Numbered from the stretch's first letter, positions 1-8,732 are shown. The stretch: 64,000 bases of DNA from Albimonas sp963816545 (GCA_963816545.1 CAWFLE010000006.1:372001-436000), one strand, 5' to 3'. Notes: generated by a model from the sequence alone, not told the origin. A program made the numbers and translations.

Positions 1-1040
1 CGCGCGAGCAGGCGCGGATCGCCGGGGTCGCGGCCGGTACGGTGCGCCTCGCCCGCCAGGCGCGCGAGGGCGTCGGCGTCGGCGATGGACATGTTCAGAC
101 CTTGCGCGCCGATGGGAGGGACCACATGCGCGGCCTCCCCCATCAGGGCGGTGCGGGGGCCGTCCAGCCGGGGCGCGAGCTGGGAGACGATGGGCCAGAG
201 CGCCACGCGGGAGGCGAGGCGGACCGGGCCGAGCACCCCGCAGGCGCGGGCGTTGAGGGCGGCGGCGAAGGCGGGCGCGTCCTCGGCCGCGAGGCGCGCG
301 AGGTCGGCGGCGCGGGGGCCGGCCTCCATCCACACCACCGAGGAGCGGTGGGCGCCGTCGGGCGCGTCGGGCAGGGGGACGAGGGTGAAGGGGCCGCCGG
401 AGCGGTGGATCTCGGTCGAGACGTTCTGGTGCGGGCGGGCGTGGGTGACGGCGAAGACCAGCGCCTTCTGGCCGTAGCTCCAGCGGCGGACCGAGAGGCC
501 GGCGAGGTCGCGGGCGCGGGAGACGCGGCCGTCGGCGGCGACGACCAGGCGGGCGCGGACCTGGGCGCCGTCCGAGAGGGCGGCGAGGGCGGCGCCGTCG
601 CGGATCGTGAGGCGGGAGAGGGCGGCCGGGGCGCGGAGGGCGGCGTTCGGCAGCTCCTCCAGCCGGGCGAGGAGGGCGGCGCGGATAGCGGTGTTGGGGA
701 GGTTCCAGCCGAAGGGCTCGGCCTGAAGCTCGGCGGCTTCGAAGTCGGCGGTGTCGCGGACCTCCTCGGCCGGGCCGCCGGCGTCGGCGAGGCGCATGAC
801 GGCGAGGGGGCTGGCCTGCGGGGCGAGGCGGTCCCAGGCGCCGGCGCGGCGTAGGGCGGCGACGGAGGGGGTGAGGAGGGCGGCGGTGCGTAGGTCGGCC
901 CCGGGGGCGCCCGCGTCCACGGCGGGGGGGGCGGCGTCCACGCAGAGCGTGCGCAGCCCCTCGGCCGCGAAGAGGCAGGCGGCGGTCAGGCCGGCGGCGC
1001 CGCCGCCGACCACGAGGATGTCGGTGTCGATCCTGTCCAT
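1..1040 (-). CDS. FAD-dependent hydroxylase, UbiH/UbiF/Coq6 family (3' part outside window)
   Basis: The gene starts at an ATG at 1040 and runs off the left edge with no stop, so about 346 N-terminal residues are visible. Residues 7-18 read DILVVGGGAAGL, a Rossmann FAD-binding motif. Near residue 115 is the GWNLPNTAIRAALLARLEEL stretch typical of aromatic-ring hydroxylases of ubiquinone synthesis. Further on, GEAAHVVPPIGAQGLNMSI is the second FAD motif (GD/EAAH..PP..GQG.N). The family adds hydroxyl groups to the ubiquinone ring at the inner membrane using O2, FAD and NAD(P)H. Which ring position this member acts on cannot be told from the sequence. It faces away from no neighbour closely; a hairpin-rich gap separates it from the HAD gene on the same strand. 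Confidence 0.88.
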   Translation of the reverse strand, partial: MDRIDTDILVVGGGAAGLTAACLFAAEGLRTLCVDAAPPAVDAGAPGADLRTAALLTPSVAALRRAGAWDRLAPQASPLAVMRLADAGGPAEEVRDTADFEAAELQAEPFGWNLPNTAIRAALLARLEELPNAALRAPAALSRLTIRDGAALAALSDGAQVRARLVVAADGRVSRARDLAGLSVRRWSYGQKALVFAVTHARPHQNVSTEIHRSGGPFTLVPLPDAPDGAHRSSVVWMEAGPRAADLARLAAEDAPAFAAALNARACGVLGPVRLASRVALWPIVSQLAPRLDGPRTALMGEAAHVVPPIGAQGLNMSIADADALARLAGEAHRTGRDPGDPRLLA

Positions 1041-1110
1041 GGCCGACAGGCTAGCGTGCCCGGGCGGCGGCGCAACGCGGCATCTGGCGCAGGGGCGTCG
1101 GGCGGGCCGC

Positions 1111-1263
1111 GCCTGCGGGCGTGCCCGCAGGCCCGCGCGTCCCGCGCGGGCGCCTCCGCGGAAGCGGAGGCGCGCGGCGGTGGCGAGCCGATCCGGAGGG
1201 GGGCGGGACCGCGGCCGCAGGGCCTTCGCGCGCCCGCAGGGCGCCTCCCCCAAACGGGAGGCG
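1111..1263. repeat. Array of four GC-rich hairpins in the gap between the HAD gene and the hydroxylase
   Basis: The 353-base gap 1041-1393 holds no gene. It contains four inverted repeats: 1111-1132 (10-bp perfect stem, 2-nt loop), 1132-1150 (8-bp stem CCCGCGCG, 3-nt loop), 1151-1172 (9-bp stem CGCCTCCGC with a GGAA tetraloop of the GNRA type), and 1242-1263 (8-bp stem CGCCTCCC, 6-nt loop). None is followed by a T run on either strand, so classic intrinsic termination is doubtful. They could stabilise mRNA ends or be decayed REP-like elements. Confidence 0.6.
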
Positions 1264-1344
1264 AGGCCGGCGTCAGCCGGGCGAAGCCGACGGGCGGGAG
1301 AACGCGGCCTGGGAGGGGCGCGGCGGCCGGGGGGCGACTATCAC

Positions 1345-1368
1345 GTCGAGGTCGAGGTCGAGGTCGAG
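1345..1368. repeat. Tandem hexamer (GTCGAG) x4
   Basis: Four exact head-to-tail copies of GTCGAG lie just beyond the stop codon of the HAD phosphatase gene. A simple-sequence tract like this can vary in length by slippage; no function is evident. Confidence 0.8.
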
Positions 1369-1393
1369 GGCGGCGGCGGCGCGGGGGGCGTCT

Positions 1394-2122
1394 TCAGACG
1401 AGGCGGCGCAGGAAGCCGGCGAGGTCGGAGGTGCGGTGGCCGACATGCGGCGGCGCCGGCAGGTCCTCCGCCCCCGGCGCGACCCAGACCGTCTCCAGCC
1501 CCAGCGCAGCCGGGGCGCGCAGGTTGCGCACGTCGTCCTCGAACATCGTGGCCCGCTTGGGGTTCAGGCCGTCGGCGCCGAAGATGCGCTGGTAGGCGGC
1601 GGGCTCCGGCTTCGGGGTGTAGAACGCGCTCTCCACTCCGTAGAAGGCGTCGAAGAGACCGGAAAGCCCGAGCGCCTCTGTCACCCGGCGCGCATAGGCG
1701 GCGGTGCCGTTGGTGTAGACGATGCTGCGGCCGGGCAGGGCCGCGATCGCCTCGCGCAGCGCAGGGTTGGGAGAGAGCGGCGCGAAGGAGATGTCGTGCA
1801 CTTCCTGCAGGAACGGCTCCGGGTCGATGCCGTGGTGGAGCATCAGGCCGGCGAGCGTCGTGCCATGGTCGTGCCAGTAGACCCTCCGCATCCGCGCGGC
1901 CTCGACCTCGTCCACCTTCAGCTCGCGCATCACGTAGGCGCCGATCTTGGCCTCGATCTGGTCGAAGAGGCGCTCGTGCGGCGGGTAGAGCGTGTTGTCT
2001 AGGTCGAACACCCACGTCTCCACCCGCGCAAAGGCGTCGCGGAGGGGGTCGGGGTCGGTGCGGGGGGCGAGCGCGGCGGGGTCCATCAGCGGGAGGTAGC
2101 ATCCCAGCCGTTGCGCGTCCAT
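1394..2122 (-). CDS. HAD-superfamily hydrolase, pyrimidine 5'-nucleotidase type
   Basis: This 242-residue protein carries the HAD motifs. Motif I is VFDLDNTLYPP (about residues 39-49), where the two aspartates act as nucleophile and acid/base. Motif II is YTNGTAAYARRV, a lysine lies in TPKPEPAAY, and motif IV is FEDDVRNL. The DLDNTLYP signature is that of pyrimidine 5'-nucleotidases (SDT1 type), which dephosphorylate UMP/CMP-like substrates; phosphoglycolate phosphatase-like activity is the alternative. No clear ribosome-binding site precedes the ATG at 2122, and the Met at 2086 is an equally plausible start. It lies on the same strand as accBC but is separated from accC by only 30 bases, so it could be co-transcribed. 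Confidence 0.85.
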   Translation of the reverse strand: MDAQRLGCYLPLMDPAALAPRTDPDPLRDAFARVETWVFDLDNTLYPPHERLFDQIEAKIGAYVMRELKVDEVEAARMRRVYWHDHGTTLAGLMLHHGIDPEPFLQEVHDISFAPLSPNPALREAIAALPGRSIVYTNGTAAYARRVTEALGLSGLFDAFYGVESAFYTPKPEPAAYQRIFGADGLNPKRATMFEDDVRNLRAPAALGLETVWVAPGAEDLPAPPHVGHRTSDLAGFLRRLV

Positions 2123-2152
2123 TTACGCGCGGGTGCGGCCCGCCGCCCGCGA

Positions 2153-3496
2153 TCAGCGCTGGGCGGCGAGGAAGGCTTCCAGCCAGTGGATGTCGTAGGC
2201 GCCGGCCTGCACGTCCGGGTCGTCCGCGAGCCGGCGAAACAGGGGGGAGGTGGTGTCGATGCCGTCCACGATCAGCTCCTCCAGCGCGCGGCGGAGGCGG
2301 GCCAGCGCCGCGTCGCGCGTCTCGGCGTGCACGATCAGCTTGCCGATGAGCGAGTCGTAATAGGGCGGGATCCGGTAGCCGGCGTAGATGGCGCTGTCCA
2401 TCCGCACCCCGAGGCCGCCCGGCGCGTGGAAGGCGTTGATGCGGCCGGGGCAGGGGGCGAAGTCGGGCAGGCGCTCGGCGTTCAGGCGGCACTCGATGGC
2501 GTGGCCCTCGGCCTTCAGGGTCTTCTGGTCGAAGGTCATGGGGAGGCCGGCGGCGACGCGGATCTGTTCCTTAACGAGGTCCACGCGCCAGACGGCCTCG
2601 GTCACCGGATGCTCGACCTGGAGACGGGTGTTCATTTCGATGAAATAGAACTCGCCGTTCTCCCAGAGGAACTCGATGGTGCCGGCGCCGCGGTAGCCGA
2701 GCTTCGCCATGGCGTCGGCGCAGGTGGCGCCGATGCGCTCGCGGTCCTTCGCGGTGAGCACGGGCGAGGGGCACTCCTCGAACACCTTCTGGTGGCGGCG
2801 CTGGAGGGAGCAGTCGCGCTCGCCGAGATGCACCGCGCGGCCATGGCCGTCGCCGAAGACCTGGATCTCGATGTGGCGGGGTTTGCCGAGGTATTTTTCG
2901 AGGTAGACCGCGTCGTCGCCGAAGGCGGCGCGGGCCTCGGAACGGGCCGAGGAGAAGGCGTTGGGGAGCTGCGAGGCGTCGCGGGCCACCTTCATGCCGC
3001 GGCCGCCGCCGCCGGCGCTGGCCTTCACGAGGACCGGGTAGCCGATCTCTTCGGCGACCTTGAGCGCCTCCTCCACCGAGCCCACCGCGCCGTCGGAGCC
3101 CGGCACGCAGGGCACGCCGAGCGCCTTCATCGCGTCCTTGGCGGCGATCTTGTCGCCCATGACGCGGATATGCTCGGCGGTCGGGCCGATGAAGCTGAGG
3201 CCGTGATCCTCCACGATCTGCACGAAGGTCGCGTTCTCGGAGAGAAACCCGTAGCCGGGGTGGATCGCCTCGGCGCCCGTGATCTCGCAGGCCGAGATGA
3301 TGGCGGGCATGTTGAGGTAGCTCTGCGCCGCGGCGGGGGGGCCGATGCAGACGCTCTCGTCCGCGAGGCGGACGTGCATCGCGTCGGCGTCGGCGGTGGA
3401 GTGGACCGCCACGGTGGCGATGCCCATCTCCTTGCAGGCGCGGTGGATGCGGAGCGCGATCTCGCCCCGGTTGGCGATCAGGACCTTGGTGAACAT
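2153..3496 (-). CDS. accC: Biotin carboxylase subunit of acetyl-CoA carboxylase
   Basis: The 447-residue product matches the length of bacterial AccC (about 449). It begins MFTKVLIANRGEIALRI, the invariant N terminus of the family, so the start is placed at 3496 rather than at the longer upstream Met. The ATP-grasp glycine loop GGGGRGMKV lies near residue 166, and the biotin-carboxylase signatures FIEMNTRLQVEHPVTE and GHAIECRLNAE are present. It carboxylates biotin on AccB with bicarbonate and ATP, the first half-reaction of malonyl-CoA synthesis in the cytoplasm. The accB gene lies 29 bases upstream on the same strand, the usual accB-accC operon. Confidence 0.97.
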   Translation of the reverse strand: MFTKVLIANRGEIALRIHRACKEMGIATVAVHSTADADAMHVRLADESVCIGPPAAAQSYLNMPAIISACEITGAEAIHPGYGFLSENATFVQIVEDHGLSFIGPTAEHIRVMGDKIAAKDAMKALGVPCVPGSDGAVGSVEEALKVAEEIGYPVLVKASAGGGGRGMKVARDASQLPNAFSSARSEARAAFGDDAVYLEKYLGKPRHIEIQVFGDGHGRAVHLGERDCSLQRRHQKVFEECPSPVLTAKDRERIGATCADAMAKLGYRGAGTIEFLWENGEFYFIEMNTRLQVEHPVTEAVWRVDLVKEQIRVAAGLPMTFDQKTLKAEGHAIECRLNAERLPDFAPCPGRINAFHAPGGLGVRMDSAIYAGYRIPPYYDSLIGKLIVHAETRDAALARLRRALEELIVDGIDTTSPLFRRLADDPDVQAGAYDIHWLEAFLAAQR

Positions 3497-3525
3497 GTCG
3501 GCGCCTTCCGTCGGCCGGGGGGCCG

Positions 3526-4014
3526 TCACTCGATGATCATCAGGGGAGCGCCGAATTCCACCGGCGTCCCGTCTTCCACGAGGATGCGCTTCACCGTCCC
3601 GGCGCGGGGGCTCGGGATCTGGTTCATGGTCTTCATCGCCTCGATGATCAGGAGGGTCTGGCCCTCGGCCACCTGATCGCCGACGCGGACGAAGGCGGGG
3701 GAGCCGGGCTCGGCCTGGAGATAGACGGTGCCGACCATGGGCGAGGCCACGGCGCCCGGGTGGCGGGCGAGGTCGTCGGCATGGTCGCCTGTGGTGGGGG
3801 GCGCGGGCTGGGCCGCCTGGGCCGGGAGCGTGGGGGCGACGGAGTAGCTCTGGACCGGCGCGGGGGCCGCGTAGGTCTGGCGGGTCACGCGGACCTTGAG
3901 CTGGTCTTCCTCGCCGTATTCCCGTGCAACCTCGATCTCCGTCAGCTCGGTCTCCCTCAGCAGCTCGGCGAGCTGGCGGATGAAGGCGATGTCGGCGTCA
4001 TGGTGCTTGGTCAT
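3526..4014 (-). CDS. accB: Biotin carboxyl carrier protein of acetyl-CoA carboxylase
   Basis: A 162-residue protein with the AccB layout: a short N-terminal helical region (MTKHHDADIAFIRQLAELL), a Pro/Ala-rich linker at roughly residues 60-85, and a C-terminal biotinyl domain. The biotin attachment site is EAMKTMNQI near residue 128, with the lysine as acceptor. It shuttles carboxybiotin between AccC and the AccAD transferase. A longer reading frame extends to 4062, but the start at 4014 gives the usual AccB N terminus. It is the first gene of the accBC pair. Confidence 0.96.
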   Translation of the reverse strand: MTKHHDADIAFIRQLAELLRETELTEIEVAREYGEEDQLKVRVTRQTYAAPAPVQSYSVAPTLPAQAAQPAPPTTGDHADDLARHPGAVASPMVGTVYLQAEPGSPAFVRVGDQVAEGQTLLIIEAMKTMNQIPSPRAGTVKRILVEDGTPVEFGAPLMIIE

Positions 4015-4112
4015 GCAGGGGTCTTGCTCTTGCGAGGCCTGACGGCGGGCCCCCCGGGTCACGTCGCCGCCGCTTTACACGGGGGGAGGGGCGGGGGGCA
4101 AGGGGCGCCCGC

Positions 4113-4889
4113 TCACCCCTGGCGCTCGCGCGCCTTCGCCACCGTCTCCCGCATCGCGTCGAGGGGCGCGTAGCCGCGCACCAGCTCGTCCCCCACCACG
4201 AAGGTCGGGGTGCCGTTGATCTGGAGCTTGCGGGCCAAGTCGTAGGTCTTCTCGATGTTCGCGGCGATCTCGGGGGATCCGGCGTCCGTCTTCAGGCGGT
4301 CCACGTCGAGGCCGGCGTCCTCGGCGATGCGCCAGACCTGCTCGTCGGACAGGCTGCCGCGATGGGACATGAGGGCGTCGTTGAAGGCCATGTAGCGGGC
4401 GCCGTCGTCCTGCTTCAGGGCGGCCAGCGCGGCGCGCGCGGCGGTGACGGAGGAGGGGCCGAGGATCGGGAACTCCTTGACCACATAGCGGATGCCGGGG
4501 TCGGAGGAGACGAGCTTGCGGACCTCGTCATGGGCCTTCTTGCAGTAGCCGCAGTTGTAGTCGATGAACTCGACCACCGTGAGATCCCCGTCCGGGTTGC
4601 CGGCGACGTGGGAGTAGCCGTCCCGGAAGATGGCCTCGGCGTTCCCGGACACGAGATCGCCGTCGGCGGCGGCCTCCGCGGCCGTGCGCCGGTCTTCGAG
4701 CACCTTCACCGCCTCCATGATGACTTCGGGATGTTCGAGGAGGTAGTTGCGGACCTCCGCGCGCAGGAGGGCGCGATCCTCCGGGTCGAGCGAAAGGTCC
4801 GCGGCCGGCGCGGCGCAGGCGGCGGCCCCCGCGATCAGCAGGGCGGGGAGGAGGCGCCGGAGCGGGGCGCGCAGGGCGGAGCGGGTCAT
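4113..4889 (-). CDS. DsbA-family periplasmic thiol:disulfide oxidoreductase
   Basis: The 258-residue protein has an N-terminal signal sequence (residues 1-30, basic then Leu/Ala-rich). The GAAAC at its end could act as a weak lipobox. A thioredoxin fold follows, with the active site FIDYNCGYCKKAH near residue 112 (CxxC with Gly-Tyr). The cis-proline loop is seen in INGTPTFVVGD. An N-terminal extension with EVIMEAVKVLEDR resembles Com1/ScsC-like members rather than classical DsbA. It probably oxidises or isomerises disulfides in exported proteins. The next gene on this strand upstream is the M48 protease, about 39 bases away, so the two are likely co-transcribed. Confidence 0.9.
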   Translation of the reverse strand: MTRSALRAPLRRLLPALLIAGAAACAAPAADLSLDPEDRALLRAEVRNYLLEHPEVIMEAVKVLEDRRTAAEAAADGDLVSGNAEAIFRDGYSHVAGNPDGDLTVVEFIDYNCGYCKKAHDEVRKLVSSDPGIRYVVKEFPILGPSSVTAARAALAALKQDDGARYMAFNDALMSHRGSLSDEQVWRIAEDAGLDVDRLKTDAGSPEIAANIEKTYDLARKLQINGTPTFVVGDELVRGYAPLDAMRETVAKARERQG

Positions 4890-4927
4890 AGGGGCTCTCC
4901 GTCTTGGTGTGGCGCCGGGGCGCAGGG

Positions 4928-6319
4928 TCAGTCTTCGATCATCCGGGCGGTGGCGGCGACGATGTCGTCGGCGCGCAGCCAGTCGGGCGAGCCGCCGGGC
5001 AGCAGGGTCTTCGCGCGCTCGGCCATCCGGCGCGCGTCGCGGGCCTGGCCGGTGAGCATCATGCGGTCGGCGGTGGCGAGCGCGGCCTCCCCCTCCCGCC
5101 CCGTGCGGGCATAGGCGTAGGCGAGATCGCGCAGGAGGCCCGGATCGCCGCCGTTGGAATGCCGGGCGCCGCGTTCGAGGGCGGCGAGCGCCTCGCGGTC
5201 CGTCTCGGGGCTGCCGACCGAGAGCAGCGCGCGGCCGAGATAGCCGAGAATCAGCGGCTCGTCCGGGGCGAGGGAGACGGCCTTGCGGTAGGGCGCCACG
5301 GCCTCCGGCCCGCGGCCGCTCTCCAGCAGGATCTGGCCTTTGAGTTCATTATAGTAGGGGTCGTTCGGACGCATCTCGATCAGGCGGTCCACCTCGCGCA
5401 CCGCGGCGTCGGGGTCGGGCGCGCGGTGCAGGGCCACGGCGCGCTTGAGGGTCGCAAACTCCGATCGGTCGTTGGGCTCGAGGCGGGAGAGCGTCGTGGA
5501 CGGCGTGTCGATGAAGGCGTCGAGCTTCGCCTTCATGCGCCCGGTCCAGTAGACGAGTTCCGCGTTCGGTTCCGCGCCCACGTAGGGGGAGTCGGCGGCG
5601 CGGCGCTGCATGGCGGCGAGACGCTCGGCCGAGACGGGGTGGGTGAGGGAGTAGGGATCGCGGTAGCGGTCGGAGAACACCTCCTGCCCGCGGAACCGCT
5701 CCAGCACGTCGCGCATCCCTGTGGGGTCGATGCCGGCGCGCTCCATGAAGGTGAGCGCGGCCTGGTCGGCCGACGCCTCCTCCGACCGGTTGAAGGCGAG
5801 CATGGCGCGCTGGACGGCGGACTGGCCGCCGAGCGCGAGGGCGGGCGCGGCGGCCCCCGCGCCCGCGCCCCCCGCGGCGCCGGCCGCCGCGGCGGCGATG
5901 ATCCCGAGGATCATGCCCGCCACGGCGGGGCCGGCCATGTTGTTCATCGCGATCTCGCGGCGCGCGAGATGGCCGCCGGTGATGTGCCCCGTTTCATGGG
6001 CGATGACGGCTTGCAGCTCCTCGGGGTCCGAGAATTCGGAGAGCATGCCCGTGGAGAACACCATGTTCCGCCCGCCGAACACGAAGGCGTTCGGGTTGCG
6101 GTCGCTCACGATCATGATGTCCACCAAGTCCGGCGCGATGGAGGCCGCGCGGAACAGCGGCTCGGCCAGGCGGCGCAGCGTCTGCTCGATCTCGGCGTCG
6201 CGGATGAAGCTCGGGGCGGCGAGCAGCGGCTGGGCCGTCGCCGCGACGAGCGCCAGCCCGAAGGCTCCGGCGCGGAGGGCGCGGGCGGGCAGGCGGCGGA
6301 GGGGGCGCGGAAAGGGCAC
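4928..6319 (-). CDS. Periplasmic M48-family metalloprotease with C-terminal TPR repeats (BepA-like)
   Basis: This is a 463-residue exported protein. A signal peptide covers about residues 1-36 (ending PLLAAP). The zinc protease motif HETGH (HEXXH) is near residue 107 in AVIAHETGHITGGHLARRE, and EEASADQAAL supplies the third ligand region. The last 160 residues form helical TPR-like repeats (for example RPNDPYYNELKGQILLESG). This architecture is that of BepA/YfgC, which helps assemble or degrade outer-membrane proteins. A Gly/Ala-rich hydrophobic stretch at about residues 140-170 is typical of the family. It sits upstream of the DsbA-like gene and divergent from the aminotransferase. Confidence 0.92.
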   Translation of the reverse strand: MPFPRPLRRLPARALRAGAFGLALVAATAQPLLAAPSFIRDAEIEQTLRRLAEPLFRAASIAPDLVDIMIVSDRNPNAFVFGGRNMVFSTGMLSEFSDPEELQAVIAHETGHITGGHLARREIAMNNMAGPAVAGMILGIIAAAAAGAAGGAGAGAAAPALALGGQSAVQRAMLAFNRSEEASADQAALTFMERAGIDPTGMRDVLERFRGQEVFSDRYRDPYSLTHPVSAERLAAMQRRAADSPYVGAEPNAELVYWTGRMKAKLDAFIDTPSTTLSRLEPNDRSEFATLKRAVALHRAPDPDAAVREVDRLIEMRPNDPYYNELKGQILLESGRGPEAVAPYRKAVSLAPDEPLILGYLGRALLSVGSPETDREALAALERGARHSNGGDPGLLRDLAYAYARTGREGEAALATADRMMLTGQARDARRMAERAKTLLPGGSPDWLRADDIVAATARMIED

Positions 6320-6433
6320 GGTCTGGGATCGGGTCTCGTGTCTCGGGGCGCCGCGGGCCGGGCGGCCGGGTTGACCGCCTGCGGGGGCGCGGCCATGACT
6401 GGCGGCGCGGATGCCCCACAGGAGCCGGAAAAG

Positions 6434-7569
6434 ATGAAAACTTCAAGGCGCGGGGCCGTAAATCCCTTCATCGTGATGGACGTGATGGAGGCGGCGCGCG
6501 AGGCCGAGGCCGCGGGCCGGGACATCATTCACATGGAGGTCGGCCAGCCGTCGACCCCTGCGCCGCGCCGTGCGCGCGAGGCGGCCGCGGCGGCCATGGC
6601 GGCGGGGCCGCTGGGCTACACCGTTTCGCTGGGCCTGCCGGAACTGCGGGAGGGGATCGCGCGGCTCTACCGCCGGCGGCACGGGGTGGAGGTGGATCCG
6701 GCGCGGGTGGTGGTGACGGCGGGGTCCTCGGGCGCCTTCGTGCTGGCGTTCCTCGCGCTGTTCGAGGCGGGGGACCGGGTGGCTCTGGGGGATCCGGGAT
6801 ACCCGAGCTATCGCAACATCCTCTCCGCCCTGGGGGTCGAGGTCGTCCGGATCGAGACGGGCGATCCGGATCGCTGGCAGCCGAAGCCGGAGGATCTGGG
6901 CGATTCGGACGGGCTGCTGGTGGCGAGCCCGGCCAACCCCACCGGGTCCATGCTGGGGCGCGACCGGCTGGCGGCGCTGGCCCGGGCCTGCGAGGCGCGC
7001 GGGGCCGCCTTCATCTCGGACGAGATCTATCACGGGCTGAGCTATGTCGGGCCCGCAGCGTCCGCGCTGGAGGTGACGGACCAGGTCGTCGTGGTGAATT
7101 CCTTCTCCAAGTACTGGTCGATGACGGGCTGGCGGGTCGGCTGGATGGTGGTCCCGCCCGAGCTGGTGCGGACGGTGGAGCGGCTGGCCCAGAACCTCTT
7201 CATCTGCGCGCCGCATGTGAGCCAGGTGGCGGCGCTCGCCGCGCTGGAGGCGGAGGAGGAATGCGAGGCGAATCGCCAGATGTATGAGCGAAATCGCGAA
7301 ATCCTGCTGGACGAGCTGCCGCGCGCCGAAGTTCCGGGACTTCGCGCCGCCGGACGGGGCGTTCTACCTCTACGCCGACGCGGGTCATCTGACCGGAGAC
7401 AGCCGGGAATTCTGCGCGCGGATGCTGGCCGAGGCGGGGGTCGCGGCGACGCCGGGATGGGACTTCGACCCGGTGCGCGGAGGCGAAACGGTGCGCTTCA
7501 GCTTCGCCCGGTTCGGAGACGGACATGGCGGAGGGGGCGCGGCGGCTGAAGGCGTGGCTGGGACGGTGA
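6434..7569 (+). CDS. PLP-dependent class I/II aminotransferase, with two single-base frameshifts
   Basis: The product starts MKTSRRGAVNPFIVMDVMEA. It shows the fold-type I motifs VEVGQPSTPAP-like (MEVGQPSTPAP), SPANPTGSML, ISDEIYHGLSY and the PLP-lysine segment NSFSKYWSMTGWRVGW. The frame breaks near 7330, after LLDELPRAE, and resumes as FRDFAPPDGAFYLYADAGHL in the next frame. It breaks again near 7509 after TVRFSFA, resuming as GSETDMAEGARRLKAWLGR to a TGA at 7567. Both breaks look like one extra base, and the conserved text on each side is intact, so sequencing error is as likely as recent gene loss. The substrate is unknown; aspartate/tyrosine/branched-chain donors are all possible for this family. 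It is divergent from the M48 gene. Confidence 0.82.
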
Positions 7570-7689
7570 GGGGAGTGCGGCGGGGCTCGCCGCGCAGGTG
7601 AATAAAATGAGCGCCAGCTTAACGCGGCTGTTTGCTTCCCGGAGGAATCGGGTTACAACCTGACCGGAGAAGAGATTGGCGGGGTGACC

Positions 7690-7757
7690 CGGGCTCAGGT
7701 TCGGTCAGCGGTGCAAAGCCTCCCAGGTCTCGCATTGGGGAAGACGAAACCTAGGAG
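7690..7757 (+). promoter_or_regulatory. Possible structured mRNA leader (c-di-GMP-I riboswitch-like 3' half) before the VPLPA-CTERM gene
   Basis: The segment GTGCAAAGCCTCC at 7711-7723 resembles the ACGCAAAGCCTCC core of GEMM-I riboswitches. It is followed by a short stem (AGGTCT ... AGAC ... ACCT) that runs into the ribosome-binding site AGGAG at 7752-7757. The 5' half of the motif (GGGCAAACC) is not well matched. This is therefore only a resemblance, though leaders of this type are known upstream of surface and matrix genes. Confidence 0.28.
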
Positions 7758-7763
7758 CTAAAG

Positions 7764-8473
7764 ATGCGGAATGTTGCTATAGCGGTTGCGGCGGTTGCGG
7801 GGCTTGCCGGCACGTCGGCGCAGCGCAGCGTCGTACTCGGTGTTCGACGTGCTGCCGCTCACGGAGACGGAGATCGGGACGGTCGCTGAGCGTCGCCAAG
7901 TTCAACACCTCTTCGGCACGCTGAACAGCGTGAGCTGGTCCGTGCTCGCGAATGTCGAGTTGGTCATCGGACTCGACGAACAATGCGAGCGGCTCTCAGA
8001 CAGGTTCGGCGACGACCCAGGTCCGTTTCACGCTGTCGGGGCTGAACCCCACCGCGTGGGATCTTGACCTCCAGGACGGTTTCGGCACGCCCAACGTGCT
8101 CTCCTTTCAGGTGAACGCTTCCACCGGCGGCCAGATCTCGCGGGCAGCGGCGGCAACGGATCCTACGATGTGGCGGGCAGCCAGAGCTACAGCGGCACCG
8201 TTCCCGGCGGCTTCTCGGGCTCGCTGAGCGACTGGACGGGCCCGGGCTCCGCCGGCTTCAACTTCGTGACCGATCACCGGGCTTCTGATCCAGTTCGGGG
8301 GCGGCAACGTAGGGGCTTCGCAGTCGACCGATGCCGGCATCCGTCTGGACGTCACCTACGACTACACCCCCGACACCCCCCCGCCGGGCGTGGTTCCGCT
8401 TCCTGCGGCGCTTCCGCTGATGGCTTCGGGGCTGGGGCTGTTCGGCCTGATGCGGTTCCGCAAGCGGTCCTGA
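7764..8473 (+). pseudogene. VPLPA-CTERM sorting-domain protein, broken by several indels
   Basis: Starting at an ATG after AGGAGCTAAAG, the reading gives a signal peptide (MRNVAIAVAAVAGLAGTSA). It then gives a mature region, VFDVLPLTETEIGTV, SLSVAKFNTS and GTLNSVSWSVLANV, resembling choice-of-anchor E-type domains. The C terminus is VVPLPAALPLMASGLGLFGL followed by MRFRKRS and a stop. That tail (VPLPA, hydrophobic helix, basic end) is the VPLPA-CTERM sorting signal, a PEP-CTERM variant processed by an exosortase. To read it through, the frame must change at about 7822, 7885-7920, 7955, 8145 and 8275, at least five times in 710 bases. The neighbouring rne is nearly clean, so local decay or locally bad sequence is likely. 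No exosortase gene is in the window. Confidence 0.75.
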
Positions 8474-8510
8474 GGCGCAAGCCTCTCGATCCGACGGTCT
8501 GAATTGATGA

Positions 8511-8534
8511 GGGCGGCGCTTGCGCCGCCCTTTT
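8511..8534 (+). terminator. Intrinsic terminator after the VPLPA-CTERM gene
   Basis: A perfect 9-bp stem GGGCGGCGC/GCGCCGCCC with a 2-nt loop is followed by TTTT at 8531-8534, 38 bases after the stop codon. Confidence 0.75.
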
Positions 8535-8669
8535 CGTTCGAGAGATACGCGCTTCATGACGATGACCTGCGTCGAGAGCGCCATGGACATTGGCCGCGGC
8601 GCTTGGTGCGTCTCGCTCAGCCGCGAAGGCGCCCGCGGCAATCCTTCAGCCAAGGATCTGAAACGGGAA

Positions 8670-8699
8670 GCGCCCGGAACCGAGGGTTCCGGGCGCTTT
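8670..8699. terminator. Hairpin terminator serving rne (and readthrough from the left)
   Basis: A perfect 12-bp stem (GCGCCCGGAACC with its complement, GAG loop) lies 34 bases beyond the rne stop codon. TTT follows on the + strand and a pyrimidine-rich TTCCCGTTT follows on the minus strand, so it can act in both directions. Confidence 0.7.
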
Positions 8700-8732
8700 G
8701 CGTTCGTGCCTTCGACTTGAGAGAACCGCGCC

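Noticed and set aside
4904..6433. Upstream extension of the aminotransferase frame by some 500 codons
   Set aside because: That part is antisense to the M48 protease; homology starts only at MKTSRRGAVNPF.
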